Below the pieces are notes generated by a model, which saw only the letters and a list, made by a program, of their open reading frames with translations, was not told the DNA's origin and ran no database searches. The position numbers were made by a program, and so were the translations under genes. A DNA stretch of 64,000 bases from Enterobacter sp. RHBSTW-00994 (lineage in GTDB: Bacteria > Pseudomonadota > Gammaproteobacteria > Enterobacterales > Enterobacteriaceae). Location of the stretch: contig NZ_CP056199.1 of assembly GCF_013782625.1 (NCBI RefSeq), forward strand, positions 124,001-188,000. The letters run 5' to 3'. Shown here piece by piece: positions 29,061 to 38,784 of this stretch; the stretch's first letter is position 1; every line of letters starts with the position of its first letter.

Positions 29061-29104
29061 GCGCTTATCTGATCTGGCGGGTTTTCTCAGATCCACATAA
29101 GCGC
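29061..29104. repeat. REP-like interrupted palindrome after yiaT
   Basis: GCGCTTAT-CT-GATCT ... AGATC-CAC-ATAAGCGC around a 13-nt loop, followed by GCCGCCGGGC. The arms resemble the GCGCTTAT/CCGG parts of enterobacterial REP elements. Lies 55 bp past the yiaT stop, before its terminator. Confidence 0.55.
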
Positions 29105-29122
29105 AACGCCGCCGGGCATTTT

Positions 29123-29148
29123 ATTGCAGCAGTAGCTGCAATTTTTTT
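29123..29148 (+). terminator. Rho-independent terminator of yiaT
   Basis: ATTGCAGC, loop AGTA, GCTGCAAT, followed by a run of T (29142-29148). Convergent with the yia operon, whose last stop is at 29233. Confidence 0.9.
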
Positions 29149-29232
29149 AGCAATATCACGCGTTATGCTTTCTTTCCACTCAGGGTTTTCCATGCAGGAG
29201 TAACACCAGGCGAACAGTGCAGGATGTTGCGG

Positions 29233-29928
29233 TTATTGTCCGTAATACGCATTCGCCCCGTGTTTGCGCAGATAGTGTTTATCCAGTAGCTCCTGCTGCA
29301 TCACCGGAAGCTGAGGAGCAAGCTGGCGCGAAAACAGGCCCATATAGGCGCACTCCTCCAGTACCACAGCATTATGCACGGCATCAGCGGCATTTTTCCC
29401 CCAGGCAAATGGGCCGTGGGAGTGAACCAGTACCGCCGGGATCTGCATGGGGCTCAGGTCGCGCTCTTCGAAGGTTTTGATGATCACTTCCCCTGTCTGG
29501 TATTCGTATTCACCTTCAATTTCTGTCGTGGTCATCAGACGCGTGCAAGGGATTGCACCGTAGAAGTAGTCGGCGTGCGTGGTTCCCCAGGCGGGTAAAT
29601 CCAGCCCCGCCTGTGACCAGATGGTAGCGTGGCGCGAGTGGGTATGGACAATACCGCCAATTTCCGGGTAACGACGATACAGTGCGAGGTGGGTTGGCGT
29701 ATCGGAAGAGGGTTTTTTACTGCCCTCCACCACGTTTCCCGTAGCAATGTCCACGACGACCATATCATTCGCGGTCATCACCTCGTACTCCACGCCGGAC
29801 GGTTTGATCACCATCAGGCCGCGTTCACGATCAACGGCACTAACGTTGCCCCAGGTGAATGTCACCAGTTGGTGGGCCGGTAGCGCCAGGTTTGCCGCCA
29901 GCACTTCCGCTTTGAGTTGTTCTAACAT
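29233..29928 (-). CDS. sgbE: L-ribulose-5-phosphate 4-epimerase
   Basis: 231 residues (yiaS position). Zinc-dependent class II aldolase-fold enzyme that converts L-ribulose 5-phosphate to D-xylulose 5-phosphate, the last step that brings the ascorbate/L-xylulose route into the pentose phosphate pathway. Zn ligands in [11 protein letters not shown] and [10 protein letters not shown]; phosphate-binding TFTWGNVSA and KPSGVEYE. Start set at ATG 29928, the family start MLEQLKAEV; the frame extends 29 codons further into sgbU without support. Overlaps the sgbU stop by 7 bp. Last gene of the operon. Confidence 0.95.
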   Translation of the reverse strand: MLEQLKAEVLAANLALPAHQLVTFTWGNVSAVDRERGLMVIKPSGVEYEVMTANDMVVVDIATGNVVEGSKKPSSDTPTHLALYRRYPEIGGIVHTHSRHATIWSQAGLDLPAWGTTHADYFYGAIPCTRLMTTTEIEGEYEYQTGEVIIKTFEERDLSPMQIPAVLVHSHGPFAWGKNAADAVHNAVVLEECAYMGLFSRQLAPQLPVMQQELLDKHYLRKHGANAYYGQ

Positions 29929-30782
29929 GTCATGCCTCCTTCCTGCATACGAGCCTCTATCCAGCGACGCGCCTGTATAATTTCCAGAACCGGCTCTTTG
30001 GCTTTTTCGGTCCACATTTCAATGAGAAATGCCCCGCGATAATTCAGTTGATTCAGGGTGTTAAATACACCGACAAAATCAACACACCCTTCGCCGAATG
30101 GCACATCGCGAAACTGTCCAGGGCTTTGCTCGGTAACTGGCTGGGTATCTTTCAGATGGATGGCGGCGATACGGTCAATGCCCAGCGTGAGCTCGGCGGT
30201 GACATCGTTGCCCCACGCACTCAGGTTGCCGACGTCCGGGTACACGCTAAACCACGGTGAGGCCAGCATGTCATCCCACTTTTTCCATTTGCTGATGGAG
30301 TTCATAAACGCGGTATCCATGATCTCTACTGCCAGCATCACTTGTGCCGCAGCGGCCTGTTCCACCGCCCACGCCAGCCCTTCGGCAAAGCGTTGCTGTG
30401 TACCTTCGTCATGTTCTTCGTAATAAACGTCATACCCTGCCAGTTGAATGGTGCGGATGCCTAAATCCCGCGCCAGCCTGATGGCTTTCGTCATGATCTC
30501 GCGAGCACGTTCGCGTACGGCTTCATCCCGGCTGCCGAAGGGGAAGCGGCGGTGGGCAGACAAACACATTGACGGGATCGATACCCCGGTCTCCAGCATC
30601 GCCTCAACCAACGAAGCCCGCTGCGTCGTACTCCATTCGAGGCGCGACAAGCGCTCGTCGGTTTCATCTACCGACATTTCGACGAAATCGAAGCCGCAAC
30701 TTTTCGCCAGAACCAGACGCTCCGCCCAGGTGAGGTCTTTCGACAGCGCTTTTTCATAAATGCCTAACGGGTGCTGGCGCAT
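29922..30782 (-). CDS. sgbU: L-xylulose/L-ribulose-5-phosphate 3-epimerase
   Basis: 286-residue TIM-barrel enzyme of the AP-endonuclease-2/xylose-isomerase-like family (yiaR, UlaE-like) that epimerises L-xylulose 5-phosphate to L-ribulose 5-phosphate. Metal site residues lie in [29 protein letters not shown] (Glu), [10 protein letters not shown] (Asp), AIHLKDTQP and FLIEMWTEK (Glu). N terminus [23 protein letters not shown] is typical. Overlaps sgbH by 19 bp and sgbE by 7 bp, so the distal genes of the operon are tightly coupled. Confidence 0.95.
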   Translation of the reverse strand: MRQHPLGIYEKALSKDLTWAERLVLAKSCGFDFVEMSVDETDERLSRLEWSTTQRASLVEAMLETGVSIPSMCLSAHRRFPFGSRDEAVRERAREIMTKAIRLARDLGIRTIQLAGYDVYYEEHDEGTQQRFAEGLAWAVEQAAAAQVMLAVEIMDTAFMNSISKWKKWDDMLASPWFSVYPDVGNLSAWGNDVTAELTLGIDRIAAIHLKDTQPVTEQSPGQFRDVPFGEGCVDFVGVFNTLNQLNYRGAFLIEMWTEKAKEPVLEIIQARRWIEARMQEGGMTC

Positions 30783-31438
30783 GATGATTCTCCCCAGATG
30801 TTGCGGATTTGCGTGTGGAATTCGTGTGCGACTTGCGGTGGATTGGCTGCGCCTGCCAGCGCCCGTCCGGCGATAAATGCCTTAACGTTGATCTGCTTAA
30901 ACAGCGGCAGATCGGCAGGGGTAATACCGCCGGTAATGGAAAGCTGCAAACCGATATCCGACAGTGCTTTCATTTTGGCGAGATCCGCTTCCCCCCACTG
31001 CTGGCCGCTGGCCTGGGCATCACGCCCACGGTGGTAGATCGCCTGTTTCACTCCCACGCGATACCACGCACGAGCATCCTCCAGCGTCCAGTTGCCAAAC
31101 AATTCCATCTGGATTTCGCCGCCGCAGGCTGTTGCTACCTCATGGCCTTTTTCGACGGTCGCCAGCGGTGCAGCGCAGATGATGGTCATCCAGTTCGCGC
31201 CAGCCCCAAATGCTTGCTGCGCCAGCGTTTCACCAGCATCAGCAACCTTCCAGTCGGCTACGATAATTTTCTCCGGGCACTGGGTGCGTAATGCCCGCAC
31301 AGCGTTTAACCCTTCGGTCAGACACAAAATTGTGCCTGCTTCGACGATATCGACGTGGCCCTGCAACAGAGCGACATCACGCTGTGCCGCCGGAAGAGAG
31401 GTATGGTCGAGCGCCAGTTGAAGTAATGGTCGGCTCAT
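30764..31438 (-). CDS. sgbH: 3-keto-L-gulonate-6-phosphate decarboxylase
   Basis: 224 residues (yiaQ). OMP-decarboxylase-superfamily barrel that converts 3-keto-L-gulonate 6-phosphate to L-xylulose 5-phosphate and CO2, Mg-dependent. The diagnostic active-site motif is [12 protein letters not shown] (DxKxxD) near residues 60-70; the substrate Glu is in VDIVEAGT, and phosphate-binding loops are SITGGITP and [13 protein letters not shown] overlap with lyxK upstream and 19-bp overlap with sgbU downstream. Confidence 0.96.
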   Translation of the reverse strand: MSRPLLQLALDHTSLPAAQRDVALLQGHVDIVEAGTILCLTEGLNAVRALRTQCPEKIIVADWKVADAGETLAQQAFGAGANWMTIICAAPLATVEKGHEVATACGGEIQMELFGNWTLEDARAWYRVGVKQAIYHRGRDAQASGQQWGEADLAKMKALSDIGLQLSITGGITPADLPLFKQINVKAFIAGRALAGAANPPQVAHEFHTQIRNIWGESSCASTR

Positions 31439-32940
31439 AAGTCGTACTCCTTAATGCGGGCGTGATAGCCCTGTAATGCTGAAATCAGTCGCTGGTAACG
31501 GTGATATTTACGCTGGTAGGCCGCATGGGCGCACATGTCGGGTTCAACCACCCGGATATCATGTTTGAGGGCACGTTGTGCCGCGTAAAAATCGGGATAA
31601 ATACCTGTGCCGACGAGGGCTGCCAGTGCCGCGCCGGAACAGCCTGTTTCTTCAACCTGTGGCAGTTCAATGGCCAGGCCGCTGACATCAGCCAGCATTT
31701 GCATCCACACATCCGAATGGGTTGGGCCGCCTGTAACGCGCAATGTCTGCACATGGGTAAAGCGTTCGAGCATGCGATTGAGGTGCGTCATATGGCTGAA
31801 CACCACGCCCTCATACACGGCCTGCAACAGGTGTGCGCGGGTGTGTAAGGCCTGCATTCCGTAAAACCCGCTGGTCATTTCCAGCCCGGCATTACTGCCG
31901 TAGAGAAAAGGCAGGAAGAACACATCGCTTTCGGCTTTTGGCAGGCTGGCAACAGCCTGGTTTATCTCCCCGAACGACATGTCACCCCATTGCGCGGTCA
32001 ACCATTCCAGATTGCCGGATGAGGTTGGACTGGCCTCGTGGACGATGTACTGCTGTGGGTGAACGTAACGGCCATACACATATGGAAAGGGTTCGTTATC
32101 GCGAATACCGTTAGCGATACCGCTGGTCACGGCCCAGGTTCCCATGACTGCGTTAAGCGTATTTTCATCGTGCAGTCCGGCGCAGATCGCGGTGGAAACC
32201 ACATCAAACAGTCCACCAACGACGGGGGTTCCCGCCGTGAGACCGGTCAGTGCGGCTGCCTGAGCGGTGATTTCCCCGCAAATTTCTGCTGAACCGAAAA
32301 TGGGTGGGAGTGCACTATCAATTTCACCGATCCCGAGCCAGCGAGTGAGCTGTGGATCGTATTTGCCGGTGTTCATGTTGTAGAGATTGGATTCCGAGAT
32401 ATTGCTCTCTTCACACCCTTTTACGCCCGTCAGACACCAGCGCAGATAATCGTGCGCCATCATTACGCAGCCGATCTGCTGATACCGCTGTGGCTCATTC
32501 TCTTTAACCCAGCGCAAAAGCGACGCAGGGTGTCCCGTCCAGAGCGTCTGGCGCGTGTGGGGATAGAGCGTTTCGGGAATACCGTCCTGCTGCCAGCGCT
32601 GCACAATATCCAGCGCTCTGCGATCTGATGAGAGCATGGCATGGCCTAGCGGCTGGTCATTTTTATCAAGAAGAAACAGCCCCTTACCCTGTGCAGAGAT
32701 ACCAATGCCCTTGATCTGTTCTCCACTGACGCTCGCTTTTTTGAGTAACAGCGCGACGGTTGCATGGCAGTGCTGCCAGAGCTGGTGCATATCCCGTTCG
32801 GCATAGCCGGGGCGTGGGCTGAGGGTGGCGACAGACCGCCGCTCAATACAGACTTCTTTTCCCTGGCTGTTATACAAACCGGCTTTCAGATAAGTACCGC
32901 CACAATCGATACCCAGCCAGAAGGGTTCTTTTTCACTCAT
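31435..32940 (-). CDS. lyxK: L-xylulokinase / 3-keto-L-gulonate kinase
   Basis: 501-residue FGGY-family sugar kinase (yiaP). N-terminal ATPase-fold loop WLGIDCGGTYLKAGLYNSQG, catalytic-domain GISAQGKGLFLLD, AGLHDENTLNAVMGTWAV, and the C-terminal phosphate 2 loop RVTGGPTHSDVWMQMLADVSG. In E. coli LyxK phosphorylates L-xylulose and 3-keto-L-gulonate. In this operon it should make 3-keto-L-gulonate 6-phosphate for SgbH. 54 bp, including a GC-rich palindrome, separate it from the transporter gene upstream. Confidence 0.95.
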   Translation of the reverse strand: MSEKEPFWLGIDCGGTYLKAGLYNSQGKEVCIERRSVATLSPRPGYAERDMHQLWQHCHATVALLLKKASVSGEQIKGIGISAQGKGLFLLDKNDQPLGHAMLSSDRRALDIVQRWQQDGIPETLYPHTRQTLWTGHPASLLRWVKENEPQRYQQIGCVMMAHDYLRWCLTGVKGCEESNISESNLYNMNTGKYDPQLTRWLGIGEIDSALPPIFGSAEICGEITAQAAALTGLTAGTPVVGGLFDVVSTAICAGLHDENTLNAVMGTWAVTSGIANGIRDNEPFPYVYGRYVHPQQYIVHEASPTSSGNLEWLTAQWGDMSFGEINQAVASLPKAESDVFFLPFLYGSNAGLEMTSGFYGMQALHTRAHLLQAVYEGVVFSHMTHLNRMLERFTHVQTLRVTGGPTHSDVWMQMLADVSGLAIELPQVEETGCSGAALAALVGTGIYPDFYAAQRALKHDIRVVEPDMCAHAAYQRKYHRYQRLISALQGYHARIKEYDL

Positions 32941-32959
32941 CTTTGACTCTCTTGTATTT

Positions 32960-32984
32960 CACCCTCTCCCTGTGGGAGAGGGTG
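32960..32984. repeat. GC-rich palindrome, copy 4 (yiaX2-lyxK)
   Basis: Perfect 11-bp stem CACCCTCTCCC/GGGAGAGGGTG, loop TGT, followed by GTGTGAGG. Lies between yiaX2 and lyxK inside the operon. Confidence 0.88.
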
Positions 32985-32994
32985 GTGTGAGGCA

Positions 32995-34314
32995 TCAGGC
33001 TGCACGCTTATGCGGATTCACCGTGGGATTGGGTTCTGCACCGGCATCGCATTTCGCTGGTAACAGCAGCGCCAGCAGTGAGGCCAGAGCCAGGGAAATG
33101 GCCAGGCAGTAAACCCCGGCATCTTTGCTGTACAAGGTGATCAGCACGCCGACGGCATACGGGCCACAGAATCCACCGAGGTTACCCAGGGCGTTAATCA
33201 CCCCGCGTGCACCGCCGGCCATCTCTGCACTGAACAGACGAGCCGGAATGGTCCAGAACACTCCCGCAGCGGATTGCAGGAAGAAGCCACAGCCCACCAG
33301 CGCGGCATAGGCCAGCCAGATGTTTTCTTTCAACGCGACGGAGAGGAACATACAAATCGCAAAACCAATCAGCGGCAGTGAGACGAACAGCTTGCGCTTG
33401 CCTGTGCGGTCAGACAGTGTGGAGAACAGGAACATACCTGCAATTGCACCGATGTAAGGCAGTACAGCAAGCATTCCGACCTGACCAATGCTGGAATGTG
33501 TCAGCTCTTTCAGGATGGTGGGTAGCCAGAGGGTATAACCGTAAATTCCGGTCTGGTAGAAGAAGTTAAGCGCGATGAGCTGCCACATGGTTTTGTCGGA
33601 CAGCACTGCACTCAGCGACGCGTTTTTCACCTCTTTACCCGCAATGGCGCGTTGCTCCGCCGCCAGGGTTTGCACCAGATAGTTTTTCTCTGCCTCGGAG
33701 ATCCAGCGCGCTTCCTGTGGTCGGTCATAGACTGTCAATGCCCACAGTACCAGCACAACAATAGACATCAGACCTTCGATGATGAACAGCCAGCGCCAGT
33801 CGAGTGCAGTAATGATCCATCCGGATAGCGGTGCGGTGATGATTCCCGCAATAGGAACAAACATAATCACAATGGCGTTAGCGCGGCCCCGTTCGGCATC
33901 CGGGAACCAGTTACTGATCATCGTGAGCACAACCGGTAGCATCCCGCCTTCTGCCACCCCGAGTAAAAAGCGCAGTACCAGCAGTTGGTACTGGTTGGTG
34001 ACGACACCGGTCAGTACCGAAATGACCGCCCAGGCAACCAGCGACCAACCGATGAATTTTTTACCACTGCCGTGTACGGCAATCTTGCCGCCGGGAACTT
34101 GCAGGAACAGATAACCGATGAAGAATATCCCGCCAGCCAGACCTGCCATGGTGGCAGAAATACCCAGCTCTTCATCCATGCCGCCAGGCATAGCAAAAGC
34201 GATGTTCACACGGTCCATATAAGAAATAATGCAGGCAATGAGAATCGGTGGGATGATTCTGAGCCAGCGCTGACGCGGAATATCCGCATGTTGGGCATTA
34301 GAGGAAGTGTTCAT
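32995..34314 (-). CDS. yiaX2: MFS transporter of the anion:cation symporter family, YiaX2-type
   Basis: 439 residues, twelve predicted membrane helices, ACS family of the major facilitator superfamily. Marks: MDRVNIAFAMPG in helix 1, GGIFFIGYLFLQVPGGKIA, helix 4-5 region RFLLGVAEGGMLPVVLTMISNWFPDAERGRAN, and loop STLSDRTGKRKLF. It occupies the place of the E. coli yiaMNO TRAP transporter; the same replacement (yiaX1X2) is known from the Klebsiella yiaKLX1X2PQRS operon used for aerobic ascorbate growth. Likely substrate: ascorbate breakdown product such as 2,3-diketo-L-gulonate. Assignment to YiaX2 rests on context and family, not an alignment. Confidence 0.85.
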   Translation of the reverse strand: MNTSSNAQHADIPRQRWLRIIPPILIACIISYMDRVNIAFAMPGGMDEELGISATMAGLAGGIFFIGYLFLQVPGGKIAVHGSGKKFIGWSLVAWAVISVLTGVVTNQYQLLVLRFLLGVAEGGMLPVVLTMISNWFPDAERGRANAIVIMFVPIAGIITAPLSGWIITALDWRWLFIIEGLMSIVVLVLWALTVYDRPQEARWISEAEKNYLVQTLAAEQRAIAGKEVKNASLSAVLSDKTMWQLIALNFFYQTGIYGYTLWLPTILKELTHSSIGQVGMLAVLPYIGAIAGMFLFSTLSDRTGKRKLFVSLPLIGFAICMFLSVALKENIWLAYAALVGCGFFLQSAAGVFWTIPARLFSAEMAGGARGVINALGNLGGFCGPYAVGVLITLYSKDAGVYCLAISLALASLLALLLPAKCDAGAEPNPTVNPHKRAA

Positions 34315-34361
34315 ATTTAACGTCTCATTAAATGTAACCGGAAAAAGATTATTTTTTATTG

Positions 34362-35288
34362 TTATTTCGTTGCTTTATTTAGAGCGCTAATACCGTCGCG
34401 CAAAATGGCGATGCGATGGCTGACGTCAGCATTAGCATTTATTTCCAGTAATTTAATACCGGAGAATTTCAATGTTGCGGTGTTCGCCGCAGTAAATAAT
34501 GTTTTTGCATGATCAGTTGTCATTAAACTGTCGGCGCAGAATGAAGAAAAGGGTGCGTGGAGATCCTGCCAGTCACCATACTCCCCGCCTGCAGTTGTAC
34601 CCGAAAACATCAATGCGCCCAATTTTCCAGCGTTGAGCGTGGCCTGGACATGCTCGAGGGGTAAGGTCGTATTGCGTCCTTCAATGGCTGAGCGTGCCCA
34701 GTTAATACACACGCTGATGTCTGTTGCTTTTACCACATCCAGCACCTGCGCTAACGGTAAAAACCCTTTGCGTGGTGCGCTGCCGGTCATGGCATCACAA
34801 TGTTCAAGTACCAGATCGCATGACCAGTCCCAGCTCACGATTTCGCGGATGGAGCGGGAGAAGGCGTCAGTCGCTTGATCAACCGACACGTTACCTGCCT
34901 GAGGCGCTGCCTGCATCTCAAGCGTGATCACTTTTCCTGGATAACGAGCATTCACCGCATGAATTTTCTGACGCAAGTGGCGGTAAAATTCGATGCTGGC
35001 TTTGCGTTGATCTTCATCGGCAGAGGCCAGGCCAAACCCGCCGTTCGTGCCACGGCGTCGCATGGTTTCCATGACTGCAGTGACCACGATTTGCCAGTCC
35101 CCTGGCGTGTGACGAAACAGCCATTCATCACCATAAGGGTGGAGATCCTCAAGGCAAGGCTGTTCCAGACCGCGGATATGCGGCGTATCAGCAAGTTCTC
35201 GCCAGAATGCCTGTTCTTCTTGTTCCCCTTTCTGGTGAAACGAGGGTGCGCAGGGGTACGCACCAATGATAAAACCGGCGTGATTCAT
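34362..35288 (-). CDS. yiaX1: DUF4862 family protein, YiaX1-type
   Basis: 308 residues, cytosolic. Looks like a TIM-barrel of the DUF4862 type: [27 protein letters not shown] at the start, [22 protein letters not shown], and [17 protein letters not shown] near the end. Acidic and His residues on predicted strand ends (EQP, LEHCD) hint at a metal-dependent isomerase or epimerase-like site, but no reaction is established. It corresponds in position to yiaX1 of Klebsiella and is absent from E. coli K-12. Lies 27 bp after yiaL and 47 bp before yiaX2. Confidence 0.8.
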   Translation of the reverse strand: MNHAGFIIGAYPCAPSFHQKGEQEEQAFWRELADTPHIRGLEQPCLEDLHPYGDEWLFRHTPGDWQIVVTAVMETMRRRGTNGGFGLASADEDQRKASIEFYRHLRQKIHAVNARYPGKVITLEMQAAPQAGNVSVDQATDAFSRSIREIVSWDWSCDLVLEHCDAMTGSAPRKGFLPLAQVLDVVKATDISVCINWARSAIEGRNTTLPLEHVQATLNAGKLGALMFSGTTAGGEYGDWQDLHAPFSSFCADSLMTTDHAKTLFTAANTATLKFSGIKLLEINANADVSHRIAILRDGISALNKATK

Positions 35289-35315
35289 GGTATTTTCCTG
35301 TATTGATCAGATGAA

Positions 35316-36793
<1,478 letters not shown>

Positions 36794-37019
36794 CCCTGTT
36801 CTCCTGTTCTTTTTTAGGGGGAGGTGTGAGTGCTTTTTTATCTCTAAATTTCACTATGCGAAATCTGATTTCAAATATAGCGATCAATTTTTGTCAGATC
36901 AACGACATTCATGTTTTTCAAAATCGATTAAAATCAAATGGTTGTGTTTTTTATGCTGAGATCGTGAACTGAGCCACACTTTGCGCTACCATCAGGGCGC
37001 GATAAAAAGGAGCTATTTA
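36794..37019. promoter_or_regulatory. dlgD / yiaJ divergent control region
   Basis: 226 bp between divergent starts. It has the palindrome GAAATCTGATTTC at 36860-36872 (an IclR-type operator shape, candidate YiaJ site), a second AT-rich dyad around AAAATCGATTAAAATC at 36920-36935, and a CRP-like site CGTGAACTGAGCCACA at 36963-36978 (eight of ten positions). YiaJ represses the yia operon in E. coli; CRP control of this operon is also known. Confidence 0.55.
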
Positions 37020-37835
37020 ATGAGCATGAAAGAGAGCGAAATGACGCAAGAAAAAGAGAGGCCAGCCGGTAGCCAGAGCTTGTTTCGCGGCCTGATGCTG
37101 ATTGAGATCCTCAGTAACTATCCGAATGGTTGTCCGCTAGCGCATTTATCTGAGCTTGCCGGGCTAAACAAGAGCACCGTGCATCGGTTGCTGCAAGGCC
37201 TGCAGTCGTGCGGCTATGTGACCCCAGCGCCTGCGGCGGGTAGCTATCGCCTGACCACGAAATTTATCGCCGTGGGGCAAAAAGCATTGTCGTCACTGAA
37301 TATTATTCATGTGGCGGCTCCACACCTTGAAGCGCTGAACATCGCGACCGGCGAAACGGTGAATTTCTCCAGCCGGGAAGATGATCACGCCATTCTGATT
37401 TATAAGCTGGAACCGACGACCGGGATGCTGCGTACGCGCGCTTATATCGGCCAGCATATGCCGCTGTATTGTTCCGCGATGGGTAAAATCTACATGGCGT
37501 TTGGCCATCAGGATTACGTCGCGAGCTACTGGGATAGCCACCAGGAGCAGATCCAGCCGCTGACCCGCAATACCATCACTGAACTGAGCGCGATGTATGA
37601 TGAACTGGCTGAAATCCGCGATCACAGTATGGCGATGGATAAAGAAGAGAATGAGCTGGGGGTATCCTGTATCGCTGTGCCAGTCTTTGATATTCATGGC
37701 CGCGTGCCATTCGCGATCTCCATTTCTCTTTCCACATCCCGCATGAAGCAGATTGGTGAAAAGAACTTGCTGAAACCTCTGCGTGAAACTGCTGAAGCCA
37801 TCTCGCGCGAACTCGGCTTCACCGTTCGCGATTAA
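37020..37835 (+). CDS. yiaJ: IclR-family repressor YiaJ
   Basis: 271 residues. N-terminal winged helix-turn-helix at about 15-75 (SLFRGLMLIEILSNY, LSELAGLNKSTVHRLLQGLQSCGYV) and a GAF-like effector domain (about 90-265, VSCIAVPVFDIHGRVPFAISISLS). Represses the yia operon; the inducer in Klebsiella work is an ascorbate derivative. Start set at ATG 37020 because AAGGAG lies 9 bases upstream; an in-frame TTG at 36981 and a second ATG at 37026 exist. No strong terminator before ysaA. Confidence 0.95.
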   Translation: MSMKESEMTQEKERPAGSQSLFRGLMLIEILSNYPNGCPLAHLSELAGLNKSTVHRLLQGLQSCGYVTPAPAAGSYRLTTKFIAVGQKALSSLNIIHVAAPHLEALNIATGETVNFSSREDDHAILIYKLEPTTGMLRTRAYIGQHMPLYCSAMGKIYMAFGHQDYVASYWDSHQEQIQPLTRNTITELSAMYDELAEIRDHSMAMDKEENELGVSCIAVPVFDIHGRVPFAISISLSTSRMKQIGEKNLLKPLRETAEAISRELGFTVRD

Positions 37836-37961
37836 GCTTCTGGCAAAAGGCCAGATACGATGGCAGATGCCACAAATCTGGTCTCTTTCCCTTGCGCGAT
37901 CAAAGCGCGACTTTCCGCTTTTCTGGCAATCTGGTTTTTTACCAATGGACGGAGCCGGGAA

Positions 37962-38423
37962 ATGAACCGTTTTATTCTTGCGGATTCGGGAAAATGTATA
38001 GGTTGTCGCACTTGTGAAGTGGCTTGTGTCGTGGCGCATCAGCCCGAACAAGATTGCGCCCGGCTTTCGTCAGAACGCTTCGTCCCGCGAATTCAGGTTG
38101 TCAAAGGGAGTACCTTTTCCACTGCGGTTGCCTGCCATCACTGCGAAGATCCACCCTGCGGTAATGTCTGCCCTACAGGGGCAATTCGTCGTGAACGGGA
38201 CAGCATCAGCGTCGATCAGCAGCGCTGCATTGGTTGTAAAAGTTGCGTCCTGGCGTGTCCGTTTGGCGCGATGCAGGTTGTTATGCAGGATGCTCACGCC
38301 CAGGCGATTAAGTGCGATTTATGTCAGCATCGCACGCAAGGACCGGCATGCGTTGAAGCGTGCCCGACTCAGGCGCTGTCTTGTATTGATGTCACCCCGC
38401 TACGCGCGGCAAGGCTACAGTAA
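37962..38423 (+). CDS. ysaA: Ferredoxin-type electron transport protein YsaA
   Basis: 153 residues of the HycB/DmsB-like four-cluster ferredoxin family. Sixteen cysteines form four [4Fe-4S] motifs in order: CIGCRTCEVAC, CHHCEDPPCGNVCP, CIGCKSCVLACP and CDLCQHRTQGPACVEACP. Such subunits pass electrons between a catalytic molybdoenzyme or hydrogenase and a membrane partner, but no catalytic subunit lies nearby, so its partner is unknown. Start set at ATG 37962 (GGAGC ribosome binding site); the frame is open upstream through the yiaJ-ysaA gap. Same place as in E. coli. Confidence 0.93.
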   Translation: MNRFILADSGKCIGCRTCEVACVVAHQPEQDCARLSSERFVPRIQVVKGSTFSTAVACHHCEDPPCGNVCPTGAIRRERDSISVDQQRCIGCKSCVLACPFGAMQVVMQDAHAQAIKCDLCQHRTQGPACVEACPTQALSCIDVTPLRAARLQ

Positions 38424-38546
38424 TTTATTGAAATTACATGAAAATGTCAGGTTATCGTCCCCGTCATCTCCTGCCAATACCGGATGTTGTGAACTGATGT
38501 GGGCCATTGGTATTCAGTCCCGGCGCAGGATAACGGGTGTGCTGAT

Positions 38547-38729
38547 TCAGTGAGTCAGATGATAGGTGTGACCGTGTAGTCTGGCCTGAAGAGCGTAATC
38601 ATCCTGCCTGTCGCTGTAATCCACGCCTTCTGTGACGTTAAATTGCGTTTTTTTTGTCAATACAATGGGATAGCCAAAATGCACCCCGCTGTTTATTTTT
38701 TCCGCAGTCGAAGAGGATTTATCATTAAT
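38547..38729 (-). pseudogene. Possible remnant of a coding gene (no start codon)
   Basis: A 60-codon open frame on the minus strand that ends in TGA at 38547 and begins after an in-frame TGA at 38730-38732. It has no ATG; GTG and TTG codons occur inside but no ribosome binding site is evident. The translation (for example GVHFGYPIVLTKKTQF and then DYALQARLHGHTYHL) has an alternating polar/hydrophobic pattern like beta-strands of a secreted or outer-membrane protein. May be the tail of a decayed gene, or chance. Confidence 0.3.
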
Positions 38730-38748
38730 TCAAGTTGCCGAGCGCGAA

Positions 38749-38781
38749 AAATAAGGCTCTTCGATTTGAAGAGCCTTATTT
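38749..38781 (-). terminator. Terminator of avtA
   Basis: A 14-bp perfect stem AAATAAGGCTCTTC/GAAGAGCCTTATTT with loop GATTT, just past the avtA stop. On the minus strand it runs into TTATTTTTCG. A-rich and T-rich ends make it usable in both directions. Confidence 0.9.
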
Positions 38782-38784
38782 CTG

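Larger units (their letters stand above)
38424..38784. other. Intergenic stretch ysaA-avtA
   Basis: 361 bp with no assignable gene. Contents I can see: an open minus-strand frame without a start codon (38547-38729, listed separately) and, at the right end, the avtA terminator. The left 120 bp show nothing clear. Confidence 0.6.

Noticed and set aside
37293-38051. A 252-codon minus-strand open frame opposite yiaJ.
   Set aside because: Antisense to the IclR regulator, His/Phe/Arg-rich translation typical of a shadow frame.
38014-38553. A 179-codon plus-strand frame overlapping ysaA in another phase.
   Set aside because: It is a phase-shifted shadow of the Cys-rich ferredoxin gene; the correct frame has four intact iron-sulfur motifs.
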